A stretch of 64,000 nt of DNA, taken from contig JBFMGD010000008.1 in the NCBI GenBank assembly GCA_040751775.1, positions 18,113-82,112 on the forward strand, written 5' to 3'. A model generated the notes under the pieces. It searched no databases and was not told the DNA's origin. It saw only the letters and a list, made by a program, of their open reading frames with translations. This DNA comes from JBFMGD01 sp040751775. GTDB lineage: Bacteria; Bacillota; Dethiobacteria; DTU022. This document shows, piece by piece, positions 8,819 through 17,142 of this stretch; the stretch's first letter is position 1, and each line of letters opens with the position of its first letter. Position numbers and translations under genes: made by a program.

Positions 8819-9358
8819 GTGACCACTTTTAACCTCGATGAGTATTATCCCATCTCCAAAGAGAATCCGCATAGTTATTACCAGTATATGTTCACAAACT
8901 TTTGGCGACCGGTTGGCATACCCCTGGAAAATGTGAATATACCGGACGGCGAAGCCGCGGATACCGAGCAAGTCTGTCGCGTATATGAACAGAAAATCGC
9001 GCGGGCCGGAGGCATTGATTTTATCGTATTGGGGATAGGCGGAAACGGGCATATCGGTTTTAACGAGCCGCAGGATCATTTAACCGCCGATACCCACCTG
9101 ACCCATTTAAGCGAGGAGACGATCGCGGCAAACAGCAGGTTTTTCGCGCGGCCGGAAGATGTCCCCAGGATGGCTCTAACCATGGGGATAGGAACGATTA
9201 TGAAAGCGCGCGAGATTCTCTTGCTGGTCGCGGGCAGAGGCAAGGCCGATATTATTAAGAAAACCCTCGCCGGCGGGGTCAGGACCGATGTGCCCGCCTC
9301 CTTATTGCAGGTTCATCCGCGGGTTACGGTTTTGCTGGAAAAAGCGGCTTCCAGTTGA
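8819..9358 (+). pseudogene. nagB: Glucosamine-6-phosphate deaminase lacking its N-terminus
   Basis: The frame encodes about 179 residues that match the C-terminal two thirds of NagB, which deaminates glucosamine-6-phosphate to fructose-6-phosphate. The conserved FNLDEYY, GIGGNGHIGFNEP and TMGIGTIM segments are all present. Relatives are about 240-260 residues long; the first 65-75 residues, including the phosphate-binding loop, are missing. The sequence joins directly to unrelated DNA holding the SDR remnant. The frame opens with a GTG at 8819 that lacks a proper ribosome binding site, so this is a 5'-deleted pseudogene rather than a short enzyme. Confidence 0.8.
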
Positions 9359-9378
9359 CCATGAGATCTATAATTTAA

Positions 9379-9570
9379 TCATTCCTTCCCAGAGGAGATC
9401 TCTTCATCACTGCTTTCTCCGGTAAGAATACGAGCAATGTCGACGCCCTCTTTACGTAGGGCCGCCTTACGGTAGAAGTACCAGGCCATGCCCAGGGCTA
9501 CGCAGGCCAGGTAGATTAGTGTTGACTCGATGCTGGTGGAGATCCCGGCTGCCATGAACCAGGCAGCGGA
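9379..9570 (-). pseudogene. C-terminal remnant of an APC-family permease
   Basis: On the minus strand, in a different frame from the adjoining hydratase remnant, a membrane segment (STLIYLACVALGMAWYFY) is followed by the basic, then acidic, C-terminal tail of an amino-acid permease ending ILTGESSDEE and a TGA at 9379-9381. It is joined directly to the hydratase remnant, so a deletion removed the end of the hydratase gene and most of the permease gene. The intact-order counterpart is the permease at 62839. Confidence 0.6.
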
Positions 9571-9715
9571 CTTGTGCGTCCTCCTTCACTTCCCGCATGA
9601 CAGCGGAAAGTTCGGCCCAGGTTTCCCGCCGCACGGCGTTGAGCACCGCGGGACGGTTCAGGGTGATCAAACCGACCTGATCTTTGACAGTATAAGTAAT
9701 GTCGTGTCTCTCCAT
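9562..9715 (-). pseudogene. N-terminal remnant of an enoyl-CoA hydratase
   Basis: From the ATG at 9715 (GGAGG eight bases upstream) about 50 residues closely match the start of the hydratase at 61946: both share LNRPAVLNAVRR, then a Trp-containing helix and VRCLV. Homology ends abruptly after RCLV at about 9562, before the oxyanion-hole region, where the permease tail begins in another frame. It is a deletion remnant of a paralogous or duplicated operon. Confidence 0.8.
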
Positions 9716-9812
9716 CAATCAAACCTCCCCTTTCCGTAAAGTAGGCTTTATCGCGGGGCCGGGGCGCTCATCCGTTTTGCAGGATTTTACCGGGACGGCT
9801 CTCCCGGCGCGC

Positions 9813-10019
9813 CTAAGCTTTGCCGAGGAGCCGCCGGGCGTTCCCTCCGAGAATCCCTTCCTGATCTCATCGCTGAAAGGCCAGTGCTCCTTGATCTCGT
9901 CGATGCCGCGCTTCATGTCGAGCATCGGGGCGGCGGGTAACCCAACCCTGGATGTTCATACCGATGGCGCCCCATTTCCTGGCTTCGCGAAGCACCTCCA
10001 CCGGGTCCGGGTCGACCTC
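9813..10019 (-). pseudogene. Internally deleted, frameshifted amidohydrolase remnant
   Basis: The minus strand reads EVDPDPVEVLREARKWGA and MNIQGWV, matching the middle of the amidohydrolase at 59377. At about 9925-9940 it jumps frame to MLDMKRGIDEI, which in the intact protein lies about 120 residues further on. A second shift at about 9865 is needed to read ILGGNARRLLGKA and the stop at 9813-9815, matching the intact C-terminus. The order amidohydrolase, hydratase, permease on one strand mirrors 59.4-64 kb, with the CoA ligase absent. Confidence 0.75.
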
Positions 10020-10073
10020 ACTATTTTATTGATTTATAACTGGTTCGCTTACGTCATACTACTGGTTGCTAAA

Positions 10074-10189
10074 AAAGAACCAATTATTCTTCCTGGACAT
10101 AATATAAATCATGCTACACGTTTTAGTGCAAAGTATAGATTATTCAAGGCTGACTCTATGACCGCTTCTTTCTTAATAATTTCATCATT
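10074..10189 (+). repeat. Imperfect direct repeat, copy B (two blocks fused)
   Basis: Bases 10074-10162 match 7443-7533, and 10163-10189 match 7738-7765. The 204 bases that separate the blocks in copy A are absent here. Read on the minus strand, the second block encodes NDEIIKKEA, the tail seen in the FAD oxidoreductase remnant. This is therefore a second, shortened copy of the same gene junction. Confidence 0.65.
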
Positions 10190-10204
10190 GTTGGTGATCA
10201 AGAT

Positions 10205-11398
10205 ATGAGTCGTTTAACTCGGCCATCGATCTATGTTGTTACTCCCGGCACCTATCCAATACCGGCCAATCTGACCGGTTCTGTAGAGCTTTCGGTTATG
10301 CAGATATTCCCCTACCTAGCATCATCATATCAGGTTACTGTGATTGGGCGAAAGCAGCAGGGCGTCTTGCCTTCTTTAGATCATGTGGGATTGACGCGAA
10401 ACCTTTATGTGTGCGGCGGAAAAGTTAATTTTGTCCAGATCCAGTCAACGATTAAGGATTACCCTGATCAATTGGCCCAACATCTTTCTCAGGGAATCAA
10501 ATCAATTATTCACGTAGAAAACAGGCCCGCGTTGGTCAGTCGAATCAAAGAGCGCTACCCGCTATCTAAAATTTGGCTAAATTTGCACTCAATTACCTTT
10601 TTAGCGCCAGGCAAAAATAATAACCATGATTTGGGTAATGCGCTTTCCCTTGCGGACAGAATTAGCGTGAACAGCGAGTTTTTGAAGCAGTATGTCTCTC
10701 ATTTATTTCCCGCAATACAACATAAAGTGTGGGTAAACTATCCTGGGGTCAACCATTTACATTATTTCCCTAGCTGTGAATCAAAAAATTATTTACGAAG
10801 AGGAACGGTTGCCGGTTTTTCTTCCCATGGACCGGTAATCCTTTATGTCGGCCGATTAAGGAAAATGAAAGGGGTTGATCACTTAATCAGGGCTTTCACC
10901 AGGGTCATCTCCGTTTACCCATCTGCTCAGCTTTTAGTGATCGGGTCATCGGATTACACTGCTTATAAAGAATCAAGTTACACGCGGAGCCTGAAAATAC
11001 TTGCTTCTTCATTGGGATTGGAAAAGAACATCACCTTTAAGCCCCATACATCCGCCGATGAGCTGGTCAAGTGGTATCAGGTTAGCGATGTTTTTGTCTG
11101 TCCCTCGATTGTTAATGAAGCATTTGGGTTGGTTAACCTGGAAGCGATGTCATGTGGTATCCCGGTGATTGCATCTAAGATTGGTGGGATTCCGGAGGTA
11201 GTCGAGCACAATTATTCCGGTTTATTAGTCCCGCTTGATTACCATGAGGAGAGGTTGGCGGAAGCGATCCTCACTTTGGCCATGCATCCGGAGAGAGCCC
11301 GCCTTTTTGGGATGAACGGTCGTGTGAGAGTGCTTAATAAATTTACCTGGAAACACACGGCCGAGCGGTTAAAAAAGGACTATCAAGATCATTATTAA
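10205..11398 (+). CDS. Glycosyltransferase family 4 (CotSA-like)
   Basis: A 397-residue GT-B fold retaining glycosyltransferase. The N-terminal half has TPGTYPIPA and a variable acceptor region. The C-terminal half carries VGRLRKMKGVDHLI and the EX7E nucleotide-sugar motif EAFGLVNLE followed by GIPVIASKIGG. Length is normal for GT4. It resembles the spore-coat-associated CotSA branch, a family-level impression that I cannot test. The ATG at 10205 has only a weak ribosome binding site. It is the first intact gene after the decayed region and heads the plus-strand half of the glycan locus. Confidence 0.85.
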   Translation: MSRLTRPSIYVVTPGTYPIPANLTGSVELSVMQIFPYLASSYQVTVIGRKQQGVLPSLDHVGLTRNLYVCGGKVNFVQIQSTIKDYPDQLAQHLSQGIKSIIHVENRPALVSRIKERYPLSKIWLNLHSITFLAPGKNNNHDLGNALSLADRISVNSEFLKQYVSHLFPAIQHKVWVNYPGVNHLHYFPSCESKNYLRRGTVAGFSSHGPVILYVGRLRKMKGVDHLIRAFTRVISVYPSAQLLVIGSSDYTAYKESSYTRSLKILASSLGLEKNITFKPHTSADELVKWYQVSDVFVCPSIVNEAFGLVNLEAMSCGIPVIASKIGGIPEVVEHNYSGLLVPLDYHEERLAEAILTLAMHPERARLFGMNGRVRVLNKFTWKHTAERLKKDYQDHY

Positions 11399-11428
11399 TG
11401 CTCGACCTGACCCGAAACAATAAAAGGC

Positions 11429-12997
11429 TTGATCAATGTGTCATTCTGTCATCAAAATATACCATTATACAGGCCGCGTTTATCTGTGGTTATACCGGCA
11501 AAAAACGAAGCAAAAACAATAGAGAGAGTGATAATGGAAGCCGGATCAGTCACAGATAGTGCCGAAATTATAGTAGTCTGTAACGGCAGTAACGATCAGT
11601 CGGCCGACATGGCCCGGAAAAAGGGAGCCCGTATCATCTGGTGCGAAGAAGATCTTGGTTATGATGTAGGACGTGCTATCGGGGCCAAATATGCAAATGG
11701 GGAGATTATCCTTTTTCTTGACGCTGACTATGTTGTTCCGGCTTTAACTTTAAGAGAGCTTTATTTGGATGTAAAAAGGGGCTATGATGTTGTCTTAAAT
11801 AAGTACTCGGGCTTTCGGTCCAGGGTAAAAATTCATGTCACCTCCCAGGCAAAGAGGCTGTTAAATAAATACCTGGCCAAGGACAATTTAATCGGTAGCT
11901 CCATGACCACCACCCCCCATGCTCTCAGCAGGAGAGCCTTGGAAACGATCGGCTATCATGCCCTGGCCGTGCCACCTTTAGCTTTGGCGAAAGCGGCCCT
12001 AAATCAATTGAAGATCCACCGTTCGGCCAGGATTGATGTCGGCCGGTTCAACAAACGAAAGCCGAATCGAGAAGAAGTAAAAGACTTAATCATGGGGGAT
12101 CATGCTGAAGCCATCGCGTATCTGATCCGGAAGAAGGGGATCAGAGGAGGCTTTGCGGACTTCCAGCGGCACCGCGAGGTTCTTGATCTGATTGAGCATC
12201 ATGTAACGAGAATCAATGATCAAGATAATGGACGCGCAAACAATGACTGTTTAAATTTATCGGTAGTCATACCGGCGCTTAATGAAGAAAAAACAATCGG
12301 TCCTCTGATAACAAATCTCAAACAGTTGCGGCCCAAAGAAATTCTGGTTGTTGAAAATGGTTCCACGGACCAAACATTACGGGTTTGTTATAACCATGGT
12401 GTAAAGATTTTATCTTTTACCAGCCCGCTTGGCCATGATGTCGGTAGAGCGATCGGCGCCAAAGAAGCAAAGGGAGATTATATCCTTTTTCTCGACGGCG
12501 ATATTATTTTCACCCCGGAAGAGTTGAGACCCTATGTGAACTTTTCTAATTGCGGCGCCGATATTCTGTTGAATAATATTAACCCTTTTTTTATGCTGTC
12601 TTCCATGATTGATTATATCAGTATGGCGAATGCTCTGCTTAACAGTGCTTTATCCTTGCCTCAGCTGCAGTATTCTTCACTTACCTCAATCCCCCATGTG
12701 ATACGCCGGTCGGCTGTTAACCTAATCGGTTTTCAAAACCTTGCCGTTCCCCCCAAAGCACTGGCGATCGCCGTGCTAAAGGGACTGAAGATTCAGCAAG
12801 CGGCCGGAATTAACGTACTGGTTAGAAACCCTGTCAGGGAGCACAACAGGCGCAAAAAAAATAAAATCGAGGAGCTAATCCTGGGAGACCACCTCGAAGC
12901 GATTGAGCATGTCCAATCAGTGATCGGGAATCGCTTATTCCTTCCGGATACCAATCGCCGGCGGTACTTGATCGATCATGAATGGAAGATAATGTAA
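11429..12997 (+). CDS. Tandem two-domain GT2 glycosyltransferase
   Basis: A 522-residue protein made of two GT-A/GT2 domains (about 15-260 and 270-522). Each opens with a VVIPAxNEExTI strand and has the same landmark (G[YH]DVGRAIGAK) and a DxD-like element (FLDADY, FLDGDI). The halves share an LAVPPxALA motif and an unusual C-terminal GDHxEAI motif, so an internal duplication is likely. GT2 enzymes transfer sugars from nucleotide donors; the donor is unknown. No membrane segment is evident. The start could be TTG 11429 or GTG 11438; AAAGG at 11424-11428 fits the latter better. Confidence 0.8.
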   Translation: MINVSFCHQNIPLYRPRLSVVIPAKNEAKTIERVIMEAGSVTDSAEIIVVCNGSNDQSADMARKKGARIIWCEEDLGYDVGRAIGAKYANGEIILFLDADYVVPALTLRELYLDVKRGYDVVLNKYSGFRSRVKIHVTSQAKRLLNKYLAKDNLIGSSMTTTPHALSRRALETIGYHALAVPPLALAKAALNQLKIHRSARIDVGRFNKRKPNREEVKDLIMGDHAEAIAYLIRKKGIRGGFADFQRHREVLDLIEHHVTRINDQDNGRANNDCLNLSVVIPALNEEKTIGPLITNLKQLRPKEILVVENGSTDQTLRVCYNHGVKILSFTSPLGHDVGRAIGAKEAKGDYILFLDGDIIFTPEELRPYVNFSNCGADILLNNINPFFMLSSMIDYISMANALLNSALSLPQLQYSSLTSIPHVIRRSAVNLIGFQNLAVPPKALAIAVLKGLKIQQAAGINVLVRNPVREHNRRKKNKIEELILGDHLEAIEHVQSVIGNRLFLPDTNRRRYLIDHEWKIM

Positions 12998-13203
12998 TCT
13001 AAATCGAAAAACTTGCTACTAAGCATAGGCTTGTTAATTTGGCCTCATTGTCCAAGACGGCGTTTTTACATATTTTATTAGCACACCTTCTTTAATGCTT
13101 AATAAGATATATTGGAGCATATCTCAGATATATCAACTGAATATATTTAGCAGTATAAACTCAGTTGGTTTAATTAACCAAGGTTAAAAAATGGAGAAAT
13201 ACA

Positions 13204-14130
13204 ATGAACAAAAAGAAAATCCTTATTCTCGGTGTGGCCGGTATGCTGGGTCACGCATTGTTTGTCTATCTTTCCAAGCTAGATAATTTGGATGTTTATG
13301 GAACCGCCAGAAATATAACCGGACTTTCAGGGTTATTTGGATCTGAGCTGATGAAAAAAATACAGGACAATGTGAATGCACATAATTTTGATTCAATTGT
13401 TCATATGATCGCCGAAACTAAGCCGGATCTGGTCATTAACTGCATTGGTATGATCAAGCAAGTGCCCGCGGCTCGCGATAATATTGAGACAATTTCAATG
13501 AATGCGCTTTTACCGCATCGGATTGCCAGGATTTGCGGCATTTCCGGGTCACGGTTGTTACAGATAAGCACTGATTGCGTGTTTGATGGTGTAACAGGAT
13601 CCTACCATGAGAGCGACACTCCCAACCCTACGGATCTCTATGGAAGAACGAAACTATTGGGTGAATTAAATGACGCGCATTGTCTCACCCTGCGCACATC
13701 GATCATCGGTCATGAACTTAAGGATAAACATGGACTGATCGAATGGTTCCTTGGACAACAAAGCAGGGTTCGCGGGTTTACAAATGCCATTTATTCCGGG
13801 TTCCCAACAGTTGAAATAGCGTGGATTATCGGTAAATATGTGATCCCGAACCCAAAATTGACCGGACTTTATCATCTATCTGCAGATGCAATTTCAAAAT
13901 ATGATCTGCTCAGATTAGTTGCCGTTCAGTATAACAAACAAATTGAAATCGAACCTTGCAACGATTTTCATCTGGATCGGTCACTTGATTCTACCTTGTT
14001 CCGGCAGGTTACCGGTTATAGCTCCCCTCCATGGCCTGAACTCGTCTCTAAAATGTACCAAGATTATATGACAGCGCCACACTATCAAAAAACCAGTTAT
14101 TGGAAGAGGAACAAAGAAGTTGCTATTTGA
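13204..14130 (+). CDS. RmlD-like NDP-sugar reductase (WbvR/QnlB type)
   Basis: A 308-residue SDR of the RmlD branch. It starts with the Rossmann motif GVAGMLGHALF and has STDCVFDG and the catalytic YGRTK. In the pathways from UDP-GlcNAc to UDP-6-deoxy-L-HexNAc, the reductase acts after the inverting 4,6-dehydratase. The L-FucNAc version (CapF/WbjC) has a C-terminal cupin domain and about 370 residues. This shorter, RmlD-like form is what the UDP-L-QuiNAc pathway uses, so the product here is more likely UDP-L-QuiNAc (inference). It overlaps the next gene by 11 bases and forms one unit with the following two. Confidence 0.7.
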   Translation: MNKKKILILGVAGMLGHALFVYLSKLDNLDVYGTARNITGLSGLFGSELMKKIQDNVNAHNFDSIVHMIAETKPDLVINCIGMIKQVPAARDNIETISMNALLPHRIARICGISGSRLLQISTDCVFDGVTGSYHESDTPNPTDLYGRTKLLGELNDAHCLTLRTSIIGHELKDKHGLIEWFLGQQSRVRGFTNAIYSGFPTVEIAWIIGKYVIPNPKLTGLYHLSADAISKYDLLRLVAVQYNKQIEIEPCNDFHLDRSLDSTLFRQVTGYSSPPWPELVSKMYQDYMTAPHYQKTSYWKRNKEVAI

Positions 14131-15178
14131 GAATAAAGTAATCGTCATTACGGGAGGAACCGGGTCTTTAGGGAAGGTGCTGACCCGCCGTTTACTGTTA
14201 AATGAATATGGATGTCCCAAAAAGATCATTATTTTCTCCAGGGACGAAGCAAAACAGCATTTTATGCGTATCGAGTACGAAAAAAGTAAGAAAGCCACGG
14301 ACGAAGTAATTTACCGCAATTTTGAGCGCTTGCTCGAATTCAGGATTGGTGATATCCGCAATTACCACTCTGTCTGTTCGGTACTGAAAGGGGCGGACAT
14401 TGTAATCAATGCGGCTGCCCTTAAACAGGTTCCTTCCTGTGAATACTTTACTTATGAAGCCGTGCTGACTAATATTATCGGCGCCCAAAACATTGTGTCG
14501 GCCATAAGTGAAAATAATCTTGAAATAGAAACGGTAATCGGGGTTTCTACCGATAAAGCCTGCAAGCCGGTCAATGTGATGGGAATGTGCAAGGCTTTGC
14601 AAGAACGGGTTTTTATTGCCGCGAATATTACAATCCCGGGAACCCGTTTTATTTGTGTGCGTTACGGTAATGTTCTCGCTTCCCGTGGCTCCGTAATACC
14701 TTTATTTCACGAACAAATATTGCATGGTGGCCCTGTTACCATTACGACAAAAGAGATGACCCGTTTCTTGTTGCCGCTGGAACAGGCTGTGGATACTATT
14801 TTTACCGCGATCAAAACAGCTAATCCCGGTGAGATATATGTTCCCAAGGTTCCTGCGGCAAGAATTGTTGATGTGGCGAAAGGGCTCATCAATAACCGTG
14901 AAATAGAGATCGTCTATACGGGCATTCGTCCCGGGGAAAAAGTACATGAAATCTTGGTTTCCGATGAAGAAGCCTGGCGAACATTAGTATATGGAGAATA
15001 TTACATTATCACATCGATGCTTCCGGAACTGGCCAAGAAAGAATCAGGTTTACAGGCTTTAAACAAAGAATACAGTTCAGAAAATTCTTTAATGACATTT
15101 GAGGAGACCGTGCATCTTTTAGAGAAGCATCACTTGATGATCGGTCAGGAGATCAAAGAAGAGGAGTTCTTGTCATGA
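14120..15178 (+). CDS. UDP-GlcNAc 4,6-dehydratase/5-epimerase (FnlA/CapE type)
   Basis: A 352-residue SDR of the polysaccharide-biosynthesis (FlaA1/CapE/FnlA) branch. It has an N-terminal GGTGSLGK NAD motif, VSTDKACKPVNVMG, and MGMCK in place of the classical YxxxK, a Met-for-Tyr exchange typical of these inverting dehydratases. The C-terminus carries IRPGEKVHEIL, a signature of the FnlA/WbjB group. It should convert UDP-GlcNAc to the 4-keto-6-deoxy L-configured intermediates. The TTG at 14120 lies inside the upstream gene, with GAGGA about 11 bases before it; the downstream gene overlaps its stop codon. Confidence 0.8.
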   Translation: MLFENKVIVITGGTGSLGKVLTRRLLLNEYGCPKKIIIFSRDEAKQHFMRIEYEKSKKATDEVIYRNFERLLEFRIGDIRNYHSVCSVLKGADIVINAAALKQVPSCEYFTYEAVLTNIIGAQNIVSAISENNLEIETVIGVSTDKACKPVNVMGMCKALQERVFIAANITIPGTRFICVRYGNVLASRGSVIPLFHEQILHGGPVTITTKEMTRFLLPLEQAVDTIFTAIKTANPGEIYVPKVPAARIVDVAKGLINNREIEIVYTGIRPGEKVHEILVSDEEAWRTLVYGEYYIITSMLPELAKKESGLQALNKEYSSENSLMTFEETVHLLEKHHLMIGQEIKEEEFLS

Positions 15179-16260
15179 AGGTGCTGACGGTTTTAGGGAC
15201 CCGCCCGGAAATAATTCGCCTGAGCCGGATCATGCCGGTTCTCGATCGCCTTTGTGACCACGTTGTGGTAAATACCGGCCAGAACTACGACCGGAATCTT
15301 AATGCCATCTTTTTTGCGGAACTGGGCTTGAGACAACCTGACTATATTTTAGCTTGCCAGTGCAAGAGTCCAATTGAACAGATCTGCACAATCCTTGAGG
15401 GCTGTGAAAAGGTCATGCTAAAGGAGCAACCGGATCGGCTCTTGATTCTAGGTGACACCAATAGTACCCTGTCGGCCATGGCCGCCAAAAGAATGGGTAT
15501 CCCGGTCTTCCATATGGAGGCCGGCAATCGCTGTTACGACGATCGCGTTCCGGAGGAAGTAAACCGCCGCATCGTTGATCACTGTAGCGATATCTTAATG
15601 CCTTATACCGAGCGGAGTAGAGCCAACCTTATTCGGGAAGGGATTGCCGGTCAGCGGATTTATGTAACCGGCAATCCGATTATGGAAGTTCTGACCTATT
15701 ATGCCCGGAGGATTGAAGAAAGCCGGGCTTTACATAAACTTGGTTTGGAGACTAAAAAGTTTTTTTTGGTGACCCTGCACCGGGCAGAGAATGTCGATCT
15801 GGAAGAGCGTCTCACTCAATTTATCAAAGCGTTCCAACTCTTGAATGCCGAATATCAAATACCGGTGATTTGCAGTCTTCATCCGAGGACGCGATCACAA
15901 CTCATGAAACGGGGTCAGACGCTGGGTGGTGCAGGGATTCGGACTGTTGAACCTCTGGGATTATTTGATTTTGTGCATCTGGAAAAGAGCGCTTTTTGTG
16001 TTTTAAGTGACAGCGGGACCGTCCAGGAAGAGTGCTGTATTTTGAAAATCCCTAATGTAACGCTGCGGGATGTTACCGAGCGGCCTGAGACGGTTGAAGT
16101 CGGCAGTAATATTGTTGCGGGCTGTGCACCGGAGGCCATCGTAGGGGCTGTAAAAACAGTCCTGGACCGGCCTGGCGATTGGGAACCGCCTCATGAATAT
16201 TTGGCCGGGAGTGTCAGTAGCACTGTGGTCAAAATTGTCCTGGGGAATGCTTTGGTTTGA
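15175..16260 (+). CDS. UDP-sugar C2-epimerase, non-hydrolysing (FnlC/WbjD type)
   Basis: A 361-residue GT-B-fold epimerase of the WecB superfamily, starting VLGTRPEIIRLSR. It has VNTGQNYDRNL, MEAGNRCYDDRVPEEVNRR, VTLHRAEN and SDSGTVQEE, the usual landmarks. Its coupling (ATGA overlap) to the FnlA-type dehydratase and the reductase marks it as the last step of UDP-L-FucNAc or UDP-L-QuiNAc synthesis rather than the UDP-ManNAc enzyme; a separate WecB homologue lies at 23305. GAGGAG precedes the ATG. Confidence 0.8.
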   Translation: MKVLTVLGTRPEIIRLSRIMPVLDRLCDHVVVNTGQNYDRNLNAIFFAELGLRQPDYILACQCKSPIEQICTILEGCEKVMLKEQPDRLLILGDTNSTLSAMAAKRMGIPVFHMEAGNRCYDDRVPEEVNRRIVDHCSDILMPYTERSRANLIREGIAGQRIYVTGNPIMEVLTYYARRIEESRALHKLGLETKKFFLVTLHRAENVDLEERLTQFIKAFQLLNAEYQIPVICSLHPRTRSQLMKRGQTLGGAGIRTVEPLGLFDFVHLEKSAFCVLSDSGTVQEECCILKIPNVTLRDVTERPETVEVGSNIVAGCAPEAIVGAVKTVLDRPGDWEPPHEYLAGSVSSTVVKIVLGNALV

Positions 16261-16301
16261 GATCTTAGTGGTTGCGGAAGTAAAAAGAAGGGGATGGTTT
16301 T

Positions 16302-17138
16302 GTGCAGAAGCAGCCGCAGAATCAAAATAGGCCGTTTATTTTTGCGGGAAAGTATGATTTATCTTACCTCGTTTTCCCCGATTCCGCCATAGACCAGGAT
16401 GTGGTGAGAGAGGGCGTTTACAGTGACTGGACAATACAGCTGCTGAGCCAGTTCCTGCCGGAAAACAGCATTATCCTGGATATTGGAGCAAATATCGGGG
16501 GGCTTGCGCTACCGCTAGCTAAAATGGTAGCTCCTCAGGGCGTTGTTTATGCTTTTGAGCCGGACTTCCAGAATGTAAGCCAACTGCAGATCAATAAGGA
16601 GCTGAATCAACTGGACAATGTCGTGGTCCTGCCATTGGTTCTGCAGGATGATGCCCAGGTCGCAATGGTTTCCCTGTATATCAGGCGATCCACCGATCAA
16701 GAGGGGTTGGTAAATCGGGGGTTGTCAACCATTTTATGGATGCCGACCGATTATGTCCGAAAGGAAAGAGCCTTCTCCTCGACCATAGATGCCCAGGTCT
16801 GGGAACAACGGATCACGAAAGTTGATCTGATCAAGATCGATGTCGAGGGAGCCGAATTGAATGTCCTGCAGGGCGGTCACCGGACAATTGCCGGGCACCA
16901 CCCGATCATCCTTTATGAGTTTTCCTCGGTCATTGATCATATGGCCAGCACTAACAACAGCGCTCAGGCTTATTATTATCTGAAAGAGATGGGATACAGG
17001 CAGTATGAAATGGCGAAGGGCTGGCTCCTGACAGAGATAAATAAACTTGACCGGGACTTCCCGTTAGTAAATATTCTCTGTTTTCATGAATCCAATTTAC
17101 CGGAATCCTTGAAAACACATCGACTGAAGGGCGGATAA
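16302..17138 (+). CDS. FkbM-family methyltransferase
   Basis: A 278-residue SAM-dependent methyltransferase. The first SAM-binding motif ILDIGANIGGLALPLA lies at about residues 65-80, followed by VYAFEPD and the FkbM landmark IDVEGAELNVLQGG at about 180-193. FkbM enzymes usually O-methylate sugars or polyketides; in a glycan locus sugar methylation is the natural reading. The start is GTG 16302 with an AGAAGGGGA site at 16286-16294. It sits between the nucleotide-sugar trio and a run of glycosyltransferases. Confidence 0.8.
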   Translation: MQKQPQNQNRPFIFAGKYDLSYLVFPDSAIDQDVVREGVYSDWTIQLLSQFLPENSIILDIGANIGGLALPLAKMVAPQGVVYAFEPDFQNVSQLQINKELNQLDNVVVLPLVLQDDAQVAMVSLYIRRSTDQEGLVNRGLSTILWMPTDYVRKERAFSSTIDAQVWEQRITKVDLIKIDVEGAELNVLQGGHRTIAGHHPIILYEFSSVIDHMASTNNSAQAYYYLKEMGYRQYEMAKGWLLTEINKLDRDFPLVNILCFHESNLPESLKTHRLKGG

Positions 17139-17142
17139 GTGT

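Noticed and set aside
7443..10189. Composite transposon or integrative element
   Set aside because: No transposase or integrase frame and no terminal inverted repeats were found, only direct repeats and truncated metabolic genes.
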